Shown in pieces: positions 24,401 to 32,569 of a stretch of 35,880 nt of DNA. The stretch is from assembly GCF_009495745.1 (NCBI RefSeq), contig NZ_WIDQ01000027.1:1-35880 (forward strand), in the 5' to 3' direction. The DNA comes from Niveispirillum sp. SYP-B3756. GTDB taxonomy: Bacteria > Pseudomonadota > Alphaproteobacteria > Azospirillales > Azospirillaceae. How positions within the stretch are numbered: the first letter of the stretch is position 1; every line of letters begins with the position of its first letter. Under the pieces are notes generated by a model, which saw only the letters and a program-made list of their open reading frames with translations, searched no databases and was not told the DNA's origin. Position numbers and translations under genes: made by a program.

Positions 24401-25507
24401 TTACGCCACTGCTTCCAGTGGTGTCTGCACGATCAGGCCGTACCAGCCCAGGCCTTTATAGGTTTCATAGCCGGGGGTCAGGGCAAAGGCCACCATGGTG
24501 CCATCGTCTGCCTGATAATAGCCCATATCCCGCCCGCCGGTTTTCAGCGGATAGGTGCCCATGGCCAGAAGCGCCCGGTCAGAGGCTGCCAGCACGCGGA
24601 AGTTACTGTCCACGATCAGGCATTTGGTGCGGTTGTTCAGCCGTTCATCCTGGGTCAGGCGCACGCCATCGACCACGGTTCCGGCCTGGGGGGCCCAATC
24701 GAAGAAGATGCCCAGCACGCCCAGCGGACGGCCGGTTTCCGCCCCGCCTGCGCGGATAGCGGTGGCATAGGTGGCGACCGGTTGCCCCGCCAGAGCCGGA
24801 TTGATGGCGACATCGGCCACGGCAAATTCCCCACCATGGCGGGTGGCCATGGCGTTGAGGAACCAATCCTGGTCGGCCACCGACTGGCCGCGTACCCCAT
24901 AGCGCTGGGGGCGGCCATTAGCGATGACCTGCCCATCTGCATCCGCCACCCAGATATCCAGATAGACTGTATAGGATTTCAAAATCACGCCCAGCCGTTC
25001 CGCCGCATAGGCCGCCGTTGCTGCCGAGGGTGTCTCCAGCGCCTGGACCATGGCGCTGTCGGTGGCCCACCAGCGCACGTCGCAGGAGCGTTCATAGAGA
25101 TTGCGATCGATGATATCGATCATGTTCAGCGCCAGATCGGCCAGGCGCTGTCCCCGGATCGATCCCACCAGTTCCTGACCCAACCGGTGCAGCCGGTGCG
25201 CGCTGCCGACAATCTCATCCCGCATCCGGCTGGCCGCTTCATCGATCTCGCTGGAAATCGATTGTACTTCCGCCGCAACAACACCGAAGCCGGCGCCGTG
25301 GCTGCCAGCCCGTGCCGCCTCGATCTTGGCATTCAGCGCCAGTATTTTTGTCCGGCGGGTGATGTCGCCGATGGCCCCGGTGCGCAGTGCCGAAACGTCA
25401 GCCACCTCCCGCGCCAAGGCAATGATGGTTTCCGGTGAGGCGGCATCGCCACTGGTTGGGGTTGAATTCAGTTCCGACCTGGCCAGATTGCGCATCATGC
25501 TCGTCAC
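24401..25507 (-). CDS. Soluble chemoreceptor-like protein: short MCP signalling segment followed by a Cache-like sensor domain
   Basis: A 368-aa protein with the reverse of the usual order. Residues about 25-130 are an MCP signalling hairpin containing the conserved tip-adjacent ITRRTKILALNAKIEAARAGSHGAGFGVVAAEVQSIS. After a linker (DIIDRNLYERSCDVRWWATD) comes a C-terminal Cache/PAS-like sensor (about 165-360) with DIWVADADGQVIANGR, VADQDWFLNAM and LGVLGIFFDW. No membrane helix or signal peptide is visible, so it should be cytoplasmic and sense an internal cue. The GTG start at 25507 has AGG 8 nt upstream; ATGs at 25498 and 25495 are alternatives. No che genes are nearby. The MCP part is too short for a full-length receptor, so it may act with other receptors. 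Confidence 0.82.
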   Translation of the reverse strand: MTSMMRNLARSELNSTPTSGDAASPETIIALAREVADVSALRTGAIGDITRRTKILALNAKIEAARAGSHGAGFGVVAAEVQSISSEIDEAASRMRDEIVGSAHRLHRLGQELVGSIRGQRLADLALNMIDIIDRNLYERSCDVRWWATDSAMVQALETPSAATAAYAAERLGVILKSYTVYLDIWVADADGQVIANGRPQRYGVRGQSVADQDWFLNAMATRHGGEFAVADVAINPALAGQPVATYATAIRAGGAETGRPLGVLGIFFDWAPQAGTVVDGVRLTQDERLNNRTKCLIVDSNFRVLAASDRALLAMGTYPLKTGGRDMGYYQADDGTMVAFALTPGYETYKGLGWYGLIVQTPLEAVA

Positions 25508-25852
25508 GTACGGTACCTGCTGGATTGATTTGTTACGATTATTTTGCTCTTGCTCTTTTTCTGGAGCTTTCAGGGTCCGAATATTATCAATGATTTTATG
25601 AATAACCAGTCCAAATATTAGGCACTAATGAAAGGGAAAGGCGCTTCAAGGCGCAGTTTTTTCAGTGTTTCCGGGAGGTATTGCCCGCTTTGGCAGCGCC
25701 GCTGAGTTCGATTGCCTGATTCATGGGCGGCACCGGTACGGTGCCCCCGATTGCAGAATCGGGGTGTGGAACGGCTGGACGTCGGCCATTTTCATGCTAT
25801 AGCGCAAGGCAGATGCCGGTCCATGTGCCGGTCCTCGCCAAGGGAAACGGGA
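25508..25852. other. 345-bp intergenic region with tandem hairpins
   Basis: 25520-25640 is AT-rich and probably carries the promoter of the minus-strand chemoreceptor-like gene. Just before the small plus-strand gene two hairpins sit side by side: GGCACCG/CGGTGCC (25729-25745) and CCCCGATT/AATCGGGG (25745-25764). They would lie in the 5' leader of that gene. I see no tRNA, recognised riboswitch or coding frame here. Confidence 0.45.
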
Positions 25853-26254
25853 ATGGCCGCACTCTATGTGGCGCGCAGCGCCAATATCTGCCAATGGGCC
25901 TCGGATGTCGGGCTGGGCAAGAACATCTTCAAGGTCGGTGTCTGCGATGGCGACCCGGCGGTCCTGCTGGCCAAAGGTATGGCCGGCGAAACCGATTGGA
26001 AGCTGCTGAAGCAGGTGGAAACCGATCTGGATGAAATGACCGTACTGGAACGTCTGGGCAAGCGGCAGAAACAGGTGGACCCCACATATTATCCCCGCAT
26101 CAAGGGCGAACTGGGACTGTACAAGCTGACAGATACCGATGTGCAGCGCCACATCGTGCTGGCCCGCGCCCTGGAGGGGGAGAGCGAGCGGGCGCCCATC
26201 CGCCTGAAGCCGGTGGATTATGCCAATTACCTGATCAGCAACGCCCTGCGCTGA
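25853..26254 (+). CDS. Small conserved-looking protein of unknown function
   Basis: A 133-aa soluble protein starting MAALYVARSANICQWASDVG. ATG 25853 is preceded by AAGGGAAACGGGA; the upstream in-frame ATG at 25712 runs through two hairpins and is rejected. The order LYVARS..., KNIFKVGVCDGDPAVLLAKGMAGETDWKLLK recalls the start of GIY-YIG/T5orf172-type domains (short strand, then K-V-G), but the catalytic Arg/Glu pattern cannot be confirmed by eye. The C-terminus (IRLKPVDYANYLISNALR) looks like a compact helix. No signal peptide or membrane segment. It is convergent with the lipoprotein gene, 6 bp apart, and is likely transcribed alone. Confidence 0.75.
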   Translation: MAALYVARSANICQWASDVGLGKNIFKVGVCDGDPAVLLAKGMAGETDWKLLKQVETDLDEMTVLERLGKRQKQVDPTYYPRIKGELGLYKLTDTDVQRHIVLARALEGESERAPIRLKPVDYANYLISNALR

Positions 26255-26260
26255 GCCGCG

Positions 26261-26965
26261 TCAGGGCGGGCTGTCCAGGGCGAACAGCATCACCACGCCC
26301 CGGCGCTGGTTGTCCGCATCGCCGGCTTGTTTGGGCAGGCGCAGGCTTGTCCGGCAGGCCGCATCCATCGGGGCGGCCAGCGCGCTTTGGACGAAGCTGC
26401 TGAAGGTGGGGTCGCTCATATCCTTGTTGCCGGCCAGGAAGGCAGCCCCACGCACCTGGCCCGCATCATCGAAGTAAACCCCGATCTCCGCCCGCATATT
26501 GCCATTGCCGGCCGGGACGGCGGGGGGCGTCCAGCAATCCATCAGCTGGCTGCGCAGGGCGGGCCCCGCCTCCCCGTTCAAGGCTTCGATCTTCGCCCAC
26601 ATCACCGGCGGGGCCGGGGCATCCACAATGGACGGCTCCCCCTGGCGATGCGCCGGTGGCATCGGGGCGGCATTATTCCTGGCTTGCGGTTTGACGGCAG
26701 GTTTCTTTGGTTGAGCGGGCGCCGGAGTTGGCGCCGGCACCTGTTCCGGCTTGGCACGCAGCCGCGCCAACTCGGCGAAGCGCCCGTTGGGATAGGTGTT
26801 GAGATAGGCCTGGAACTCTGCCGGATTCCGGCTGTCGCGGATGCTCTCCCAGAAAACCAGCTCCGGGTCGGCGGGGGCAGGTTGCGGGGTATGCGTGGTG
26901 CAACCGGCCAGACCCAGCAGCAGCAGCCCGAACCCAAGATTACGAAAAACGCCTGCCACCACCAT
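26261..26965 (-). CDS. Lipoprotein with a TolA-like C-terminal domain
   Basis: A 234-aa predicted lipoprotein. The signal peptide ends in the lipobox LAGC (Cys about 22). Next is a short module, ELVFWESIRDSRNPAEFQAYLNTYPNGRFAELARLR, the kind found beside caspase-like and Sel1/TPR proteins. A Pro/Ala/Lys-rich linker (about 70-125) would span the periplasm. The C-terminal domain with LRSQLMDCWTPPAVPAG, RAEIGVYFDDAGQVRGAAFL and AACRTSLRLP resembles the TolA C-terminal domain, including its paired cysteines. TolA is normally anchored by a membrane helix, so a lipid anchor is unusual. ATG 26965 was chosen for the signal-peptide length, though AAGGGGG lies very close to it; an upstream ATG at 27037 is less likely. 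Confidence 0.75.
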   Translation of the reverse strand: MVVAGVFRNLGFGLLLLGLAGCTTHTPQPAPADPELVFWESIRDSRNPAEFQAYLNTYPNGRFAELARLRAKPEQVPAPTPAPAQPKKPAVKPQARNNAAPMPPAHRQGEPSIVDAPAPPVMWAKIEALNGEAGPALRSQLMDCWTPPAVPAGNGNMRAEIGVYFDDAGQVRGAAFLAGNKDMSDPTFSSFVQSALAAPMDAACRTSLRLPKQAGDADNQRRGVVMLFALDSPP

Positions 26966-27246
26966 TCCCCCTTGGTTACCGGCAACAAATACTGTTGACC
27001 ACCAAAGGTGCCAAGCCTTTATCGTCATCTTCGGCATTTCAGCTTAAGCCGTGGCATCCCCCATCAACTGTGGGTATAAACAAAAAGTTGGAGGGACGCG
27101 CGCCCCCCAGGTTCTTGAATGCCAAAGCGATCTGGCAAATCGCGGGGATCGTCTGACGTGCCGCCGACCTGCTTCCAGCGGTTGTTGCGGGGCACAGGGC
27201 GCTGGCCAGTAATGATCTGGGGGCGACGAAACAACGGGGATTCGCA

Positions 27247-29226
27247 GTGCAGCATCTGAGCGCGCTTGATGTCATGAATGGTGCCAACAAGCTGGCGGCC
27301 GGCGGTGCCGTGCCGGCCGCGATCGGCCTTTATAAGACATGGATCGACAGTCACCCTGGCGATCCAATGCTGCCAGCCGTTCTGTTTAATTACGGCGTCC
27401 TGCTGGGTGAAACCCATGACGATCAGGCCGCCCTGCACGCCTATAATGAGGCGATCCGGCTGAAGACGGACCTGGTGCCGGCCCATATCAATCTCGCCTC
27501 TGTGCTGGAACGGCTGGGGGCAGATGAGATGGCTTTGCAGTTTTGGGGCAATGCCATCAGCCTGACGGCTTCGGTTACCGATGTTGCCATGGGGTATCGG
27601 ATGGCCGCGCTGAAACAGCGGGCACGTGTTCTGACCAAACTGCACCGCACGGTGGAGGCGGAGGAGGCGCTGCGCCTGTCGCTGGAGACCAACCCCAACC
27701 AGCGCGAAGTCATTCAGCATTATGTTTCGACGCGGCAGCGGCTCTGCCGGTGGCCGGTGATCAACCCCGTAGCAGGCCTGAGCGCATCACAAATTGTCGG
27801 CACCCTGGCACCGTTGAGCATGGCGATCTATACCGACGATCCGATGCTCAATCTGGCTGCCGCCCATGGCTATACCCGCCATGAAGTTGGCTGGCCTGAC
27901 GAGTTTTACCAACTTGAGGATTATCGCGGCCGGCCGCGCGCGGCTGACGGCCGGTTGCGCATCGGCTATCTGTCGTCCGATTTACGGGCCCATGCCATCG
28001 GCTATCTGACGGCGGAGATGCTGGCGTTGCATGACCGCACGAAGGTGGAAGTCTTTGCCTTCTTCTGCGGTTTCAAGGGCGAAGATCCGATCAAGGCCCG
28101 CATCCGCGACAGTGTGGAACATTGGATTGATATCAATGACCTGAATGATGCGCAGGCGGCCGCGCTGATCCGGGAAAAGCAGATCGATATCCTGATCGAT
28201 ATCAACGGCCATACAAAGGATGGGCGCACCCGGATGCTGGCGTGCCGGCCGGCGCCGGTGATTGTGAACTGGCTAGGTTATGCCGGCACCATGGGTTCAC
28301 CTTATCATCAATATATCATCGCCGACGATTTCATCATTCCCCCGGAACTGGAGAAATATTACTCGGAAAAGGTGGTGCGACTGCCCTGCTACCAGCCCAA
28401 TGACAGGCGGCGCGGCACGGCCGACAAGACGCCGACCCGCGCGGAAGTGGGGCTGCCGGAGGATGCGGTGGTTTTCTGCAGCTTCAACGGTTCGCAGAAG
28501 ATTTCGCCTTTCACCTTTGCCCGCTGGATGGATGTGCTGCGGCAGGTTGATAATTCCGTGCTGTGGGTGCTGTGCGGGCAGGAAGTAGTGGAGCAGCGGT
28601 TGCGTGAAGAGGCGGCGTGCCAGGGGGTCGATCCTGGCCGGCTGATCTTTGCCCCCAGCCTGCCCAATGCGGCGCATCTGGCCCGCTATACCCTGGCTGA
28701 CCTGTTTCTGGACAGCCTGCCTTATGGCGCCCACACAACGGCCTCCGATGCCCTGTGGATGGGAGTGCCGGTGATTACCGTGCCGGGGCGCAACTTCGCC
28801 GCCCGCGTCTGCGCCAGTCTGGTGCGGGCGGCTGGAATGCCGGAACTGATTTGCGACAGTCCGCAAGCCTATGTGAATCTGGCTGTGGAACTGGGACGGG
28901 ATTCGGCGCGTCGCCTGGCCTTGCGCGAAAAATTGCGGGCGCAGCGCGACACATGTGTTCTGTTCGATACCAACCTGTTCGTGCGGGAGATGGAAGCATT
29001 GTGCGAACGCCTCTGGCAGGATTGGCAAGAGGATAAGGTACCCCGACCCGATCTCACCAACCTTGATCTTTACCTGGAAATCGGCGCGGGTCTGGATCAC
29101 GGCACGGTGGAAACCAGTTTTATTCCTGATTACGAGGAACGCTATCGGGCGATACTGGCACGCCGTAATAGCTATACGCCGGTGCCCTATGACAATCGTC
29201 TCTGGCCCGCCCCAGACCAGCTGTGA
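27247..29226 (+). CDS. TPR-containing GT41 glycosyltransferase 1 (O-GlcNAc transferase/SPINDLY-like)
   Basis: A 659-aa cytoplasmic glycosyltransferase expected to move a sugar from a UDP- or GDP-donor onto Ser/Thr or Asn of a protein. N-terminal TPRs (about 1-155, for example NYGVLLGETHDDQAALHAYNEAIRL) should bind the acceptor. The GT41 catalytic part (about 235-620) has RIGYLSSDLRAHAIGYL with His249, NWLGYAGTMGSPYHQYIIAD, FCSFNGSQKISP with Lys418 (position of the UDP-binding Lys of human OGT), and GAHTTASDALWMGVPVIT with the phosphate-binding HTT. The start is GTG 27247 with ACGGGGA just upstream; ATG 27274 would trim the first helix. A second GT41 gene follows after 26 bp. Context suggests the neighbouring secreted repeat protein as target. 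Confidence 0.9.
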   Translation: MQHLSALDVMNGANKLAAGGAVPAAIGLYKTWIDSHPGDPMLPAVLFNYGVLLGETHDDQAALHAYNEAIRLKTDLVPAHINLASVLERLGADEMALQFWGNAISLTASVTDVAMGYRMAALKQRARVLTKLHRTVEAEEALRLSLETNPNQREVIQHYVSTRQRLCRWPVINPVAGLSASQIVGTLAPLSMAIYTDDPMLNLAAAHGYTRHEVGWPDEFYQLEDYRGRPRAADGRLRIGYLSSDLRAHAIGYLTAEMLALHDRTKVEVFAFFCGFKGEDPIKARIRDSVEHWIDINDLNDAQAAALIREKQIDILIDINGHTKDGRTRMLACRPAPVIVNWLGYAGTMGSPYHQYIIADDFIIPPELEKYYSEKVVRLPCYQPNDRRRGTADKTPTRAEVGLPEDAVVFCSFNGSQKISPFTFARWMDVLRQVDNSVLWVLCGQEVVEQRLREEAACQGVDPGRLIFAPSLPNAAHLARYTLADLFLDSLPYGAHTTASDALWMGVPVITVPGRNFAARVCASLVRAAGMPELICDSPQAYVNLAVELGRDSARRLALREKLRAQRDTCVLFDTNLFVREMEALCERLWQDWQEDKVPRPDLTNLDLYLEIGAGLDHGTVETSFIPDYEERYRAILARRNSYTPVPYDNRLWPAPDQL

Positions 29227-29252
29227 ATCGATTCTGACGAAAAGATGGAGAC

Positions 29253-31106
29253 ATGGCTGTGACCATGGATTTTGCACCGCAATTTACCCTGATCGCGCGT
29301 CGACCGAATGTGGCTGCCATGCCGTTGGGGGAGCAGGTCTGGCTGCGCAGCATCATGCCGCAACTGGATTTCCCCAAGCTGAGCGCCCTGGTCGATCAGG
29401 CCCGGCCTCACACGCCGGCAATCCTGGTGGAGATTTATAAGCTGTGGTTGGAAGTTCACGGTAACGTGGCCCCGGGCGCTGCCGGTGTCTGGTTCAATCT
29501 CGGGGTTGAACTCTCCGCGGCCGGTGACAGTGCAAACGCTGTCACGGCTTACCAGAATGCGCTGCTGATAAAGCCCGACCTTTATCAGGCGTCCTATAAT
29601 CTGGGGATTGTCAAAAGCGGGGCGGGGGATGCGGATGGGGCCATCGCCATATGGCGGGCGGCTTTGCAGCCCGACGATGCGCGCACCATGCTGTTGAACC
29701 AGATTGGGCGTGTCCTGGAGGAAAAGCGCGATCTTGATGCGGCGCAGCAGACACTTTACCGCTCGCTGTTAACCAATCCAAATCAACCTGATGTCATTCA
29801 GCATTGGAGTCTGAACCGGCAGGCCGTCTGTGACTGGCCGGTGTTTGGCCCCTCCGTTCCGGGCATGACGCCGGAGGGATTGAAACGTTATTCCGGTCCT
29901 CTTTCAGCCCTGTCCTTGTTCGACCGGGTGGCAGACCAGATGCAGATTGCCGCGGAATGGCTGGATCGCAAGATTCCGCCCGCGCCCCACCATTTGGCGC
30001 CGCCGGAGGGGTATCGGCATGATCGAATCCGCATTGGTTATATGTCGTCCGACTTTTGTGCCCACGCCATGAGCTTTCTGATCGTTGAGCTGCTGGAACG
30101 GCATGACCGGTCAAAATTCGAGGTGTTTGGTTATTGCTCCTCGCGTGAGGATGGCAGCGATATTCGCCGTCGCGTGATTGCAGCACTGGATCACCATATT
30201 CCGGTCTCCCATTTGAAAGATGCCGAGCTGGCGCAGCGCATCCGGGCGGATGAGATCGACATTCTTATCGATCTCAACGGTTTGACCAAGGGTGCCCGGC
30301 TGGAGACATTGCGCTGGAAGCCGGCACCGGTACAGGCAACATATCTCGGTTATATTGGCGGGTTGCCGATCCCGGAGCTGGATTACCTGATCGCCGACCG
30401 TCATGTGATACCGCCGGAAATTGCCGATCAATACCGTCCCAAGCCGCTATATCTGGATGATCTCTATCAGGCCAATGATAGCCGTCCGCCCTTTTTGCCA
30501 CCGGTCAGCCGGGAAGGGGAGGGGCTACCTTTGGATAAGTTTATCTTCTGCTCCTTCTCCAACCATTACAAGCTGACCGAGGAGATGTTCGATGTCTGGA
30601 TGGAAATCCTGCATCGGGTGGAACATGGTGTGCTCTGGCTTGTCAGCGACAATGAAAGGGCGCGGGAGAATATTCTCGGCCATGCCGGCCGCCGGGGTAT
30701 TGGACCTGAACGCTTGATCTTTGCCAAGCGCGTCTCTCCTGACCATTACCGGGCCCGGATGGCGCTGGCGGATCTGTTTTTGGATACCACGCCCTATAAT
30801 GCAGGCACGGTAGCCAGCGATGCCCTGCGGGTGGGGTTGCCTCTTCTGACCCTTCAGGGGGAGCCTTTTGCCTCCCGCATGGCCAGCGCCTTGCTGAACG
30901 CTATTGGCCTGCCTGAACTGGTGACGACCAGTCGCACCGATTATATCGATCTGGCTGTATCGCTGGCCCATGAAGGTGAGCGTTACAACGCCCTGCGGTC
31001 ACGGCTAACCGGTGGCGAAGCATGGCTGCGCAGCATCGGCAACACCGAACGATTCACCCGTCAGTTCGAGGCGGCGATGGAGAGTGTTCTTAAACGTCCG
31101 AGGTGA
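29253..31106 (+). CDS. TPR-containing GT41 glycosyltransferase 2, paralogue with altered HTT motif
   Basis: A 617-aa paralogue of the preceding enzyme with the same layout: TPRs (about 75-180; VWFNLGVELSAAGDSANAVTAYQNALLIKP), a shared junction NPNQPDVIQHWSLNRQAVCDWPV, and a GT41 domain with RIGYMSSDFCAHAMSFL (His271), TYLGYIGGLPIPELDYLIAD and FCSFSNHYKLTEE (Lys440). The phosphate-binding stretch reads YNAGTVASDALRVGLPLLT: GTV replaces the HTT of the first paralogue and of human OGT. The two may therefore differ in donor, activity or role, for example one catalytic and one acceptor-binding. ATG 29253 follows GGAG by only 2 nt; ATG 29265 is an alternative. Probably one transcript with the first enzyme; convergent with the secretion genes. 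Confidence 0.9.
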   Translation: MAVTMDFAPQFTLIARRPNVAAMPLGEQVWLRSIMPQLDFPKLSALVDQARPHTPAILVEIYKLWLEVHGNVAPGAAGVWFNLGVELSAAGDSANAVTAYQNALLIKPDLYQASYNLGIVKSGAGDADGAIAIWRAALQPDDARTMLLNQIGRVLEEKRDLDAAQQTLYRSLLTNPNQPDVIQHWSLNRQAVCDWPVFGPSVPGMTPEGLKRYSGPLSALSLFDRVADQMQIAAEWLDRKIPPAPHHLAPPEGYRHDRIRIGYMSSDFCAHAMSFLIVELLERHDRSKFEVFGYCSSREDGSDIRRRVIAALDHHIPVSHLKDAELAQRIRADEIDILIDLNGLTKGARLETLRWKPAPVQATYLGYIGGLPIPELDYLIADRHVIPPEIADQYRPKPLYLDDLYQANDSRPPFLPPVSREGEGLPLDKFIFCSFSNHYKLTEEMFDVWMEILHRVEHGVLWLVSDNERARENILGHAGRRGIGPERLIFAKRVSPDHYRARMALADLFLDTTPYNAGTVASDALRVGLPLLTLQGEPFASRMASALLNAIGLPELVTTSRTDYIDLAVSLAHEGERYNALRSRLTGGEAWLRSIGNTERFTRQFEAAMESVLKRPR

Positions 31107-31113
31107 TGAGGGT

Positions 31114-31141
31114 GGTGCGCCTTGATCATCCAAGGCGCACC
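31114..31141. terminator. Hairpin between convergent glycosyltransferase and HlyD genes
   Basis: GGTGCGCCTTG (31114-31124) and CAAGGCGCACC (31131-31141) form a perfect 11-bp stem, loop ATCATC. It fills almost all of the 38-bp gap between the two stop codons, so it probably ends both transcripts. No T tract. Confidence 0.7.
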
Positions 31142-31144
31142 TGT

Positions 31145-32569
31145 TCAGGGCTCACGAATGGCCTCGCTCAGGCCGCGGGTGATGGGGTAGAGGAAATAGG
31201 ACAATATACTGCGCTGCCCCACCTTGATTTCGGCGCGGACCGTCATGCCGGGGGTAAGCCGGGCTCCTTCCGGCATATTGGTCAGTTCGGTCGATAGCAG
31301 TTCCACCCGACCCCGGTGCAGCGCCCCGCTATCGGCAGGAAGCGGGGCACGCTGCGCATCGGTTTGCTCAATCATACCATTGGGGGCGAATGATTCCTGG
31401 CTGACCGACAGCAGTTTACCCTTGATGACACCATGGCGCTGGAAGGGAAAGGCATCCACCTTCACCTCAACCGGATCGCCCTGTTTGGTATAGCCAACAT
31501 CGGCCGAACGGATGGTGATCTCCGCTATCAGAGGCACATGGCTTGGTATCATGGAGATCAGGGCCTCCGCCTCGCGTGCGACAGACCCGGCTGACCGTTT
31601 GGCAACCTCCAGAACGATACCATCCTGGGGGGCGGTCATCCTGACCAGATCGCTGATCCGCACCGCCTTGATCAACGCTTCGTCGATCTGTACGGCTTGA
31701 TTGCGTACCCTCACCAACTCCTCCAGCAACTCACGCTGCCATTTATCAATGAAGGATTGCCGCTCCGCCAGCTTGGCAGACAGGCTGGAATTCAGCTCGT
31801 TCAGTTTGTTGGTTGTGTTCTGCAGGCTGCGTTCGGCCTGCAGGCGAACAGATCTGGCGTCCAGCAGTTGCAGCCGGGACCCTGTCTGACCCCGAAACAG
31901 CTCATCGCGCAGATTTTCCACATCCTGCGCCACCGCAAGCTGTTCGCTCAACGATGTGCGGTCGTCCTGTGCTGTGCGCAGACCGGCACGCAGGTTGGCA
32001 ATTTCCCCGTCGAATGAGGCCAGTGTCGATGCATATTGTGCTTGGCGCTGCTTATGAAGGTTGACCTGCAAGATCACATCCGGGTCTTCGGATTCCTCCA
32101 TATCCGGCGGCAATGCATTACCAGCTACCTCCAGATCCAGCCGCTGGAGCTGAGCGATTATGGATCGCTGCTGGGCCGACAGGCTTGCCTTGTCGGCGCC
32201 GGCAAAAGTGGGGTCCAATGTGGCGAGCACCTGTCCCTTCTTTACCTCGTCGCCCGGCTTCACACTGATCTCGCGGACGATCGACCGCTCCAGGGGCTGC
32301 AGAACGATCACTGGGCTATCCGACAGCAGGCGTCCTGTGCCTGCCACCACCATATCCACTTCAACGATACCGGAGATGGTGATCAACAAAACAAATAAGG
32401 TGGCGACCGCCAGATGCGGTTTGCCAAGGATTGCCGGCGGCGGCTCACCGATCACCACTTCCAGATCTTCCTGGAAAGGCAACGCCTCCGGGGCCACAAT
32501 ATTTGCCGGCACCGTCTCCATACGTCGACGCAGAATGGCCGGGAGCAGCTTTTTCAAGGGCGCGTTCAT
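31145..32569 (-). CDS. Type I secretion membrane-fusion (HlyD-family) protein
   Basis: A 474-aa periplasmic adaptor of a type I secretion system. A cytoplasmic N-terminus leads to a single membrane helix (LAVATLFVLLITISGIVEVDMVV), a half-lipoyl motif (PVIVLQPLERSIVREISVKPGDEVKKGQVLATLDP), a long coiled-coil hairpin (about 125-320), the second half-lipoyl segment (MTAPQDGIVLEVAKRSAGSVAREAEALISMIP) and a C-terminal beta domain ending YPITRGLSEAIREP. ATG 32569 overlaps the transporter stop (ATGA), giving coupled translation; the frame from 32596 is longer but overlaps more. It is paired with the ABC exporter encoded just upstream. The outer-membrane TolC-like partner is not in this window. Confidence 0.93.
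   Translation of the reverse strand: MNAPLKKLLPAILRRRMETVPANIVAPEALPFQEDLEVVIGEPPPAILGKPHLAVATLFVLLITISGIVEVDMVVAGTGRLLSDSPVIVLQPLERSIVREISVKPGDEVKKGQVLATLDPTFAGADKASLSAQQRSIIAQLQRLDLEVAGNALPPDMEESEDPDVILQVNLHKQRQAQYASTLASFDGEIANLRAGLRTAQDDRTSLSEQLAVAQDVENLRDELFRGQTGSRLQLLDARSVRLQAERSLQNTTNKLNELNSSLSAKLAERQSFIDKWQRELLEELVRVRNQAVQIDEALIKAVRISDLVRMTAPQDGIVLEVAKRSAGSVAREAEALISMIPSHVPLIAEITIRSADVGYTKQGDPVEVKVDAFPFQRHGVIKGKLLSVSQESFAPNGMIEQTDAQRAPLPADSGALHRGRVELLSTELTNMPEGARLTPGMTVRAEIKVGQRSILSYFLYPITRGLSEAIREP

Noticed and set aside
25712-25852. N-terminal extension of the 133-aa unknown protein
   Set aside because: It translates two adjacent hairpins; ATG 25853 has a good purine-rich site.
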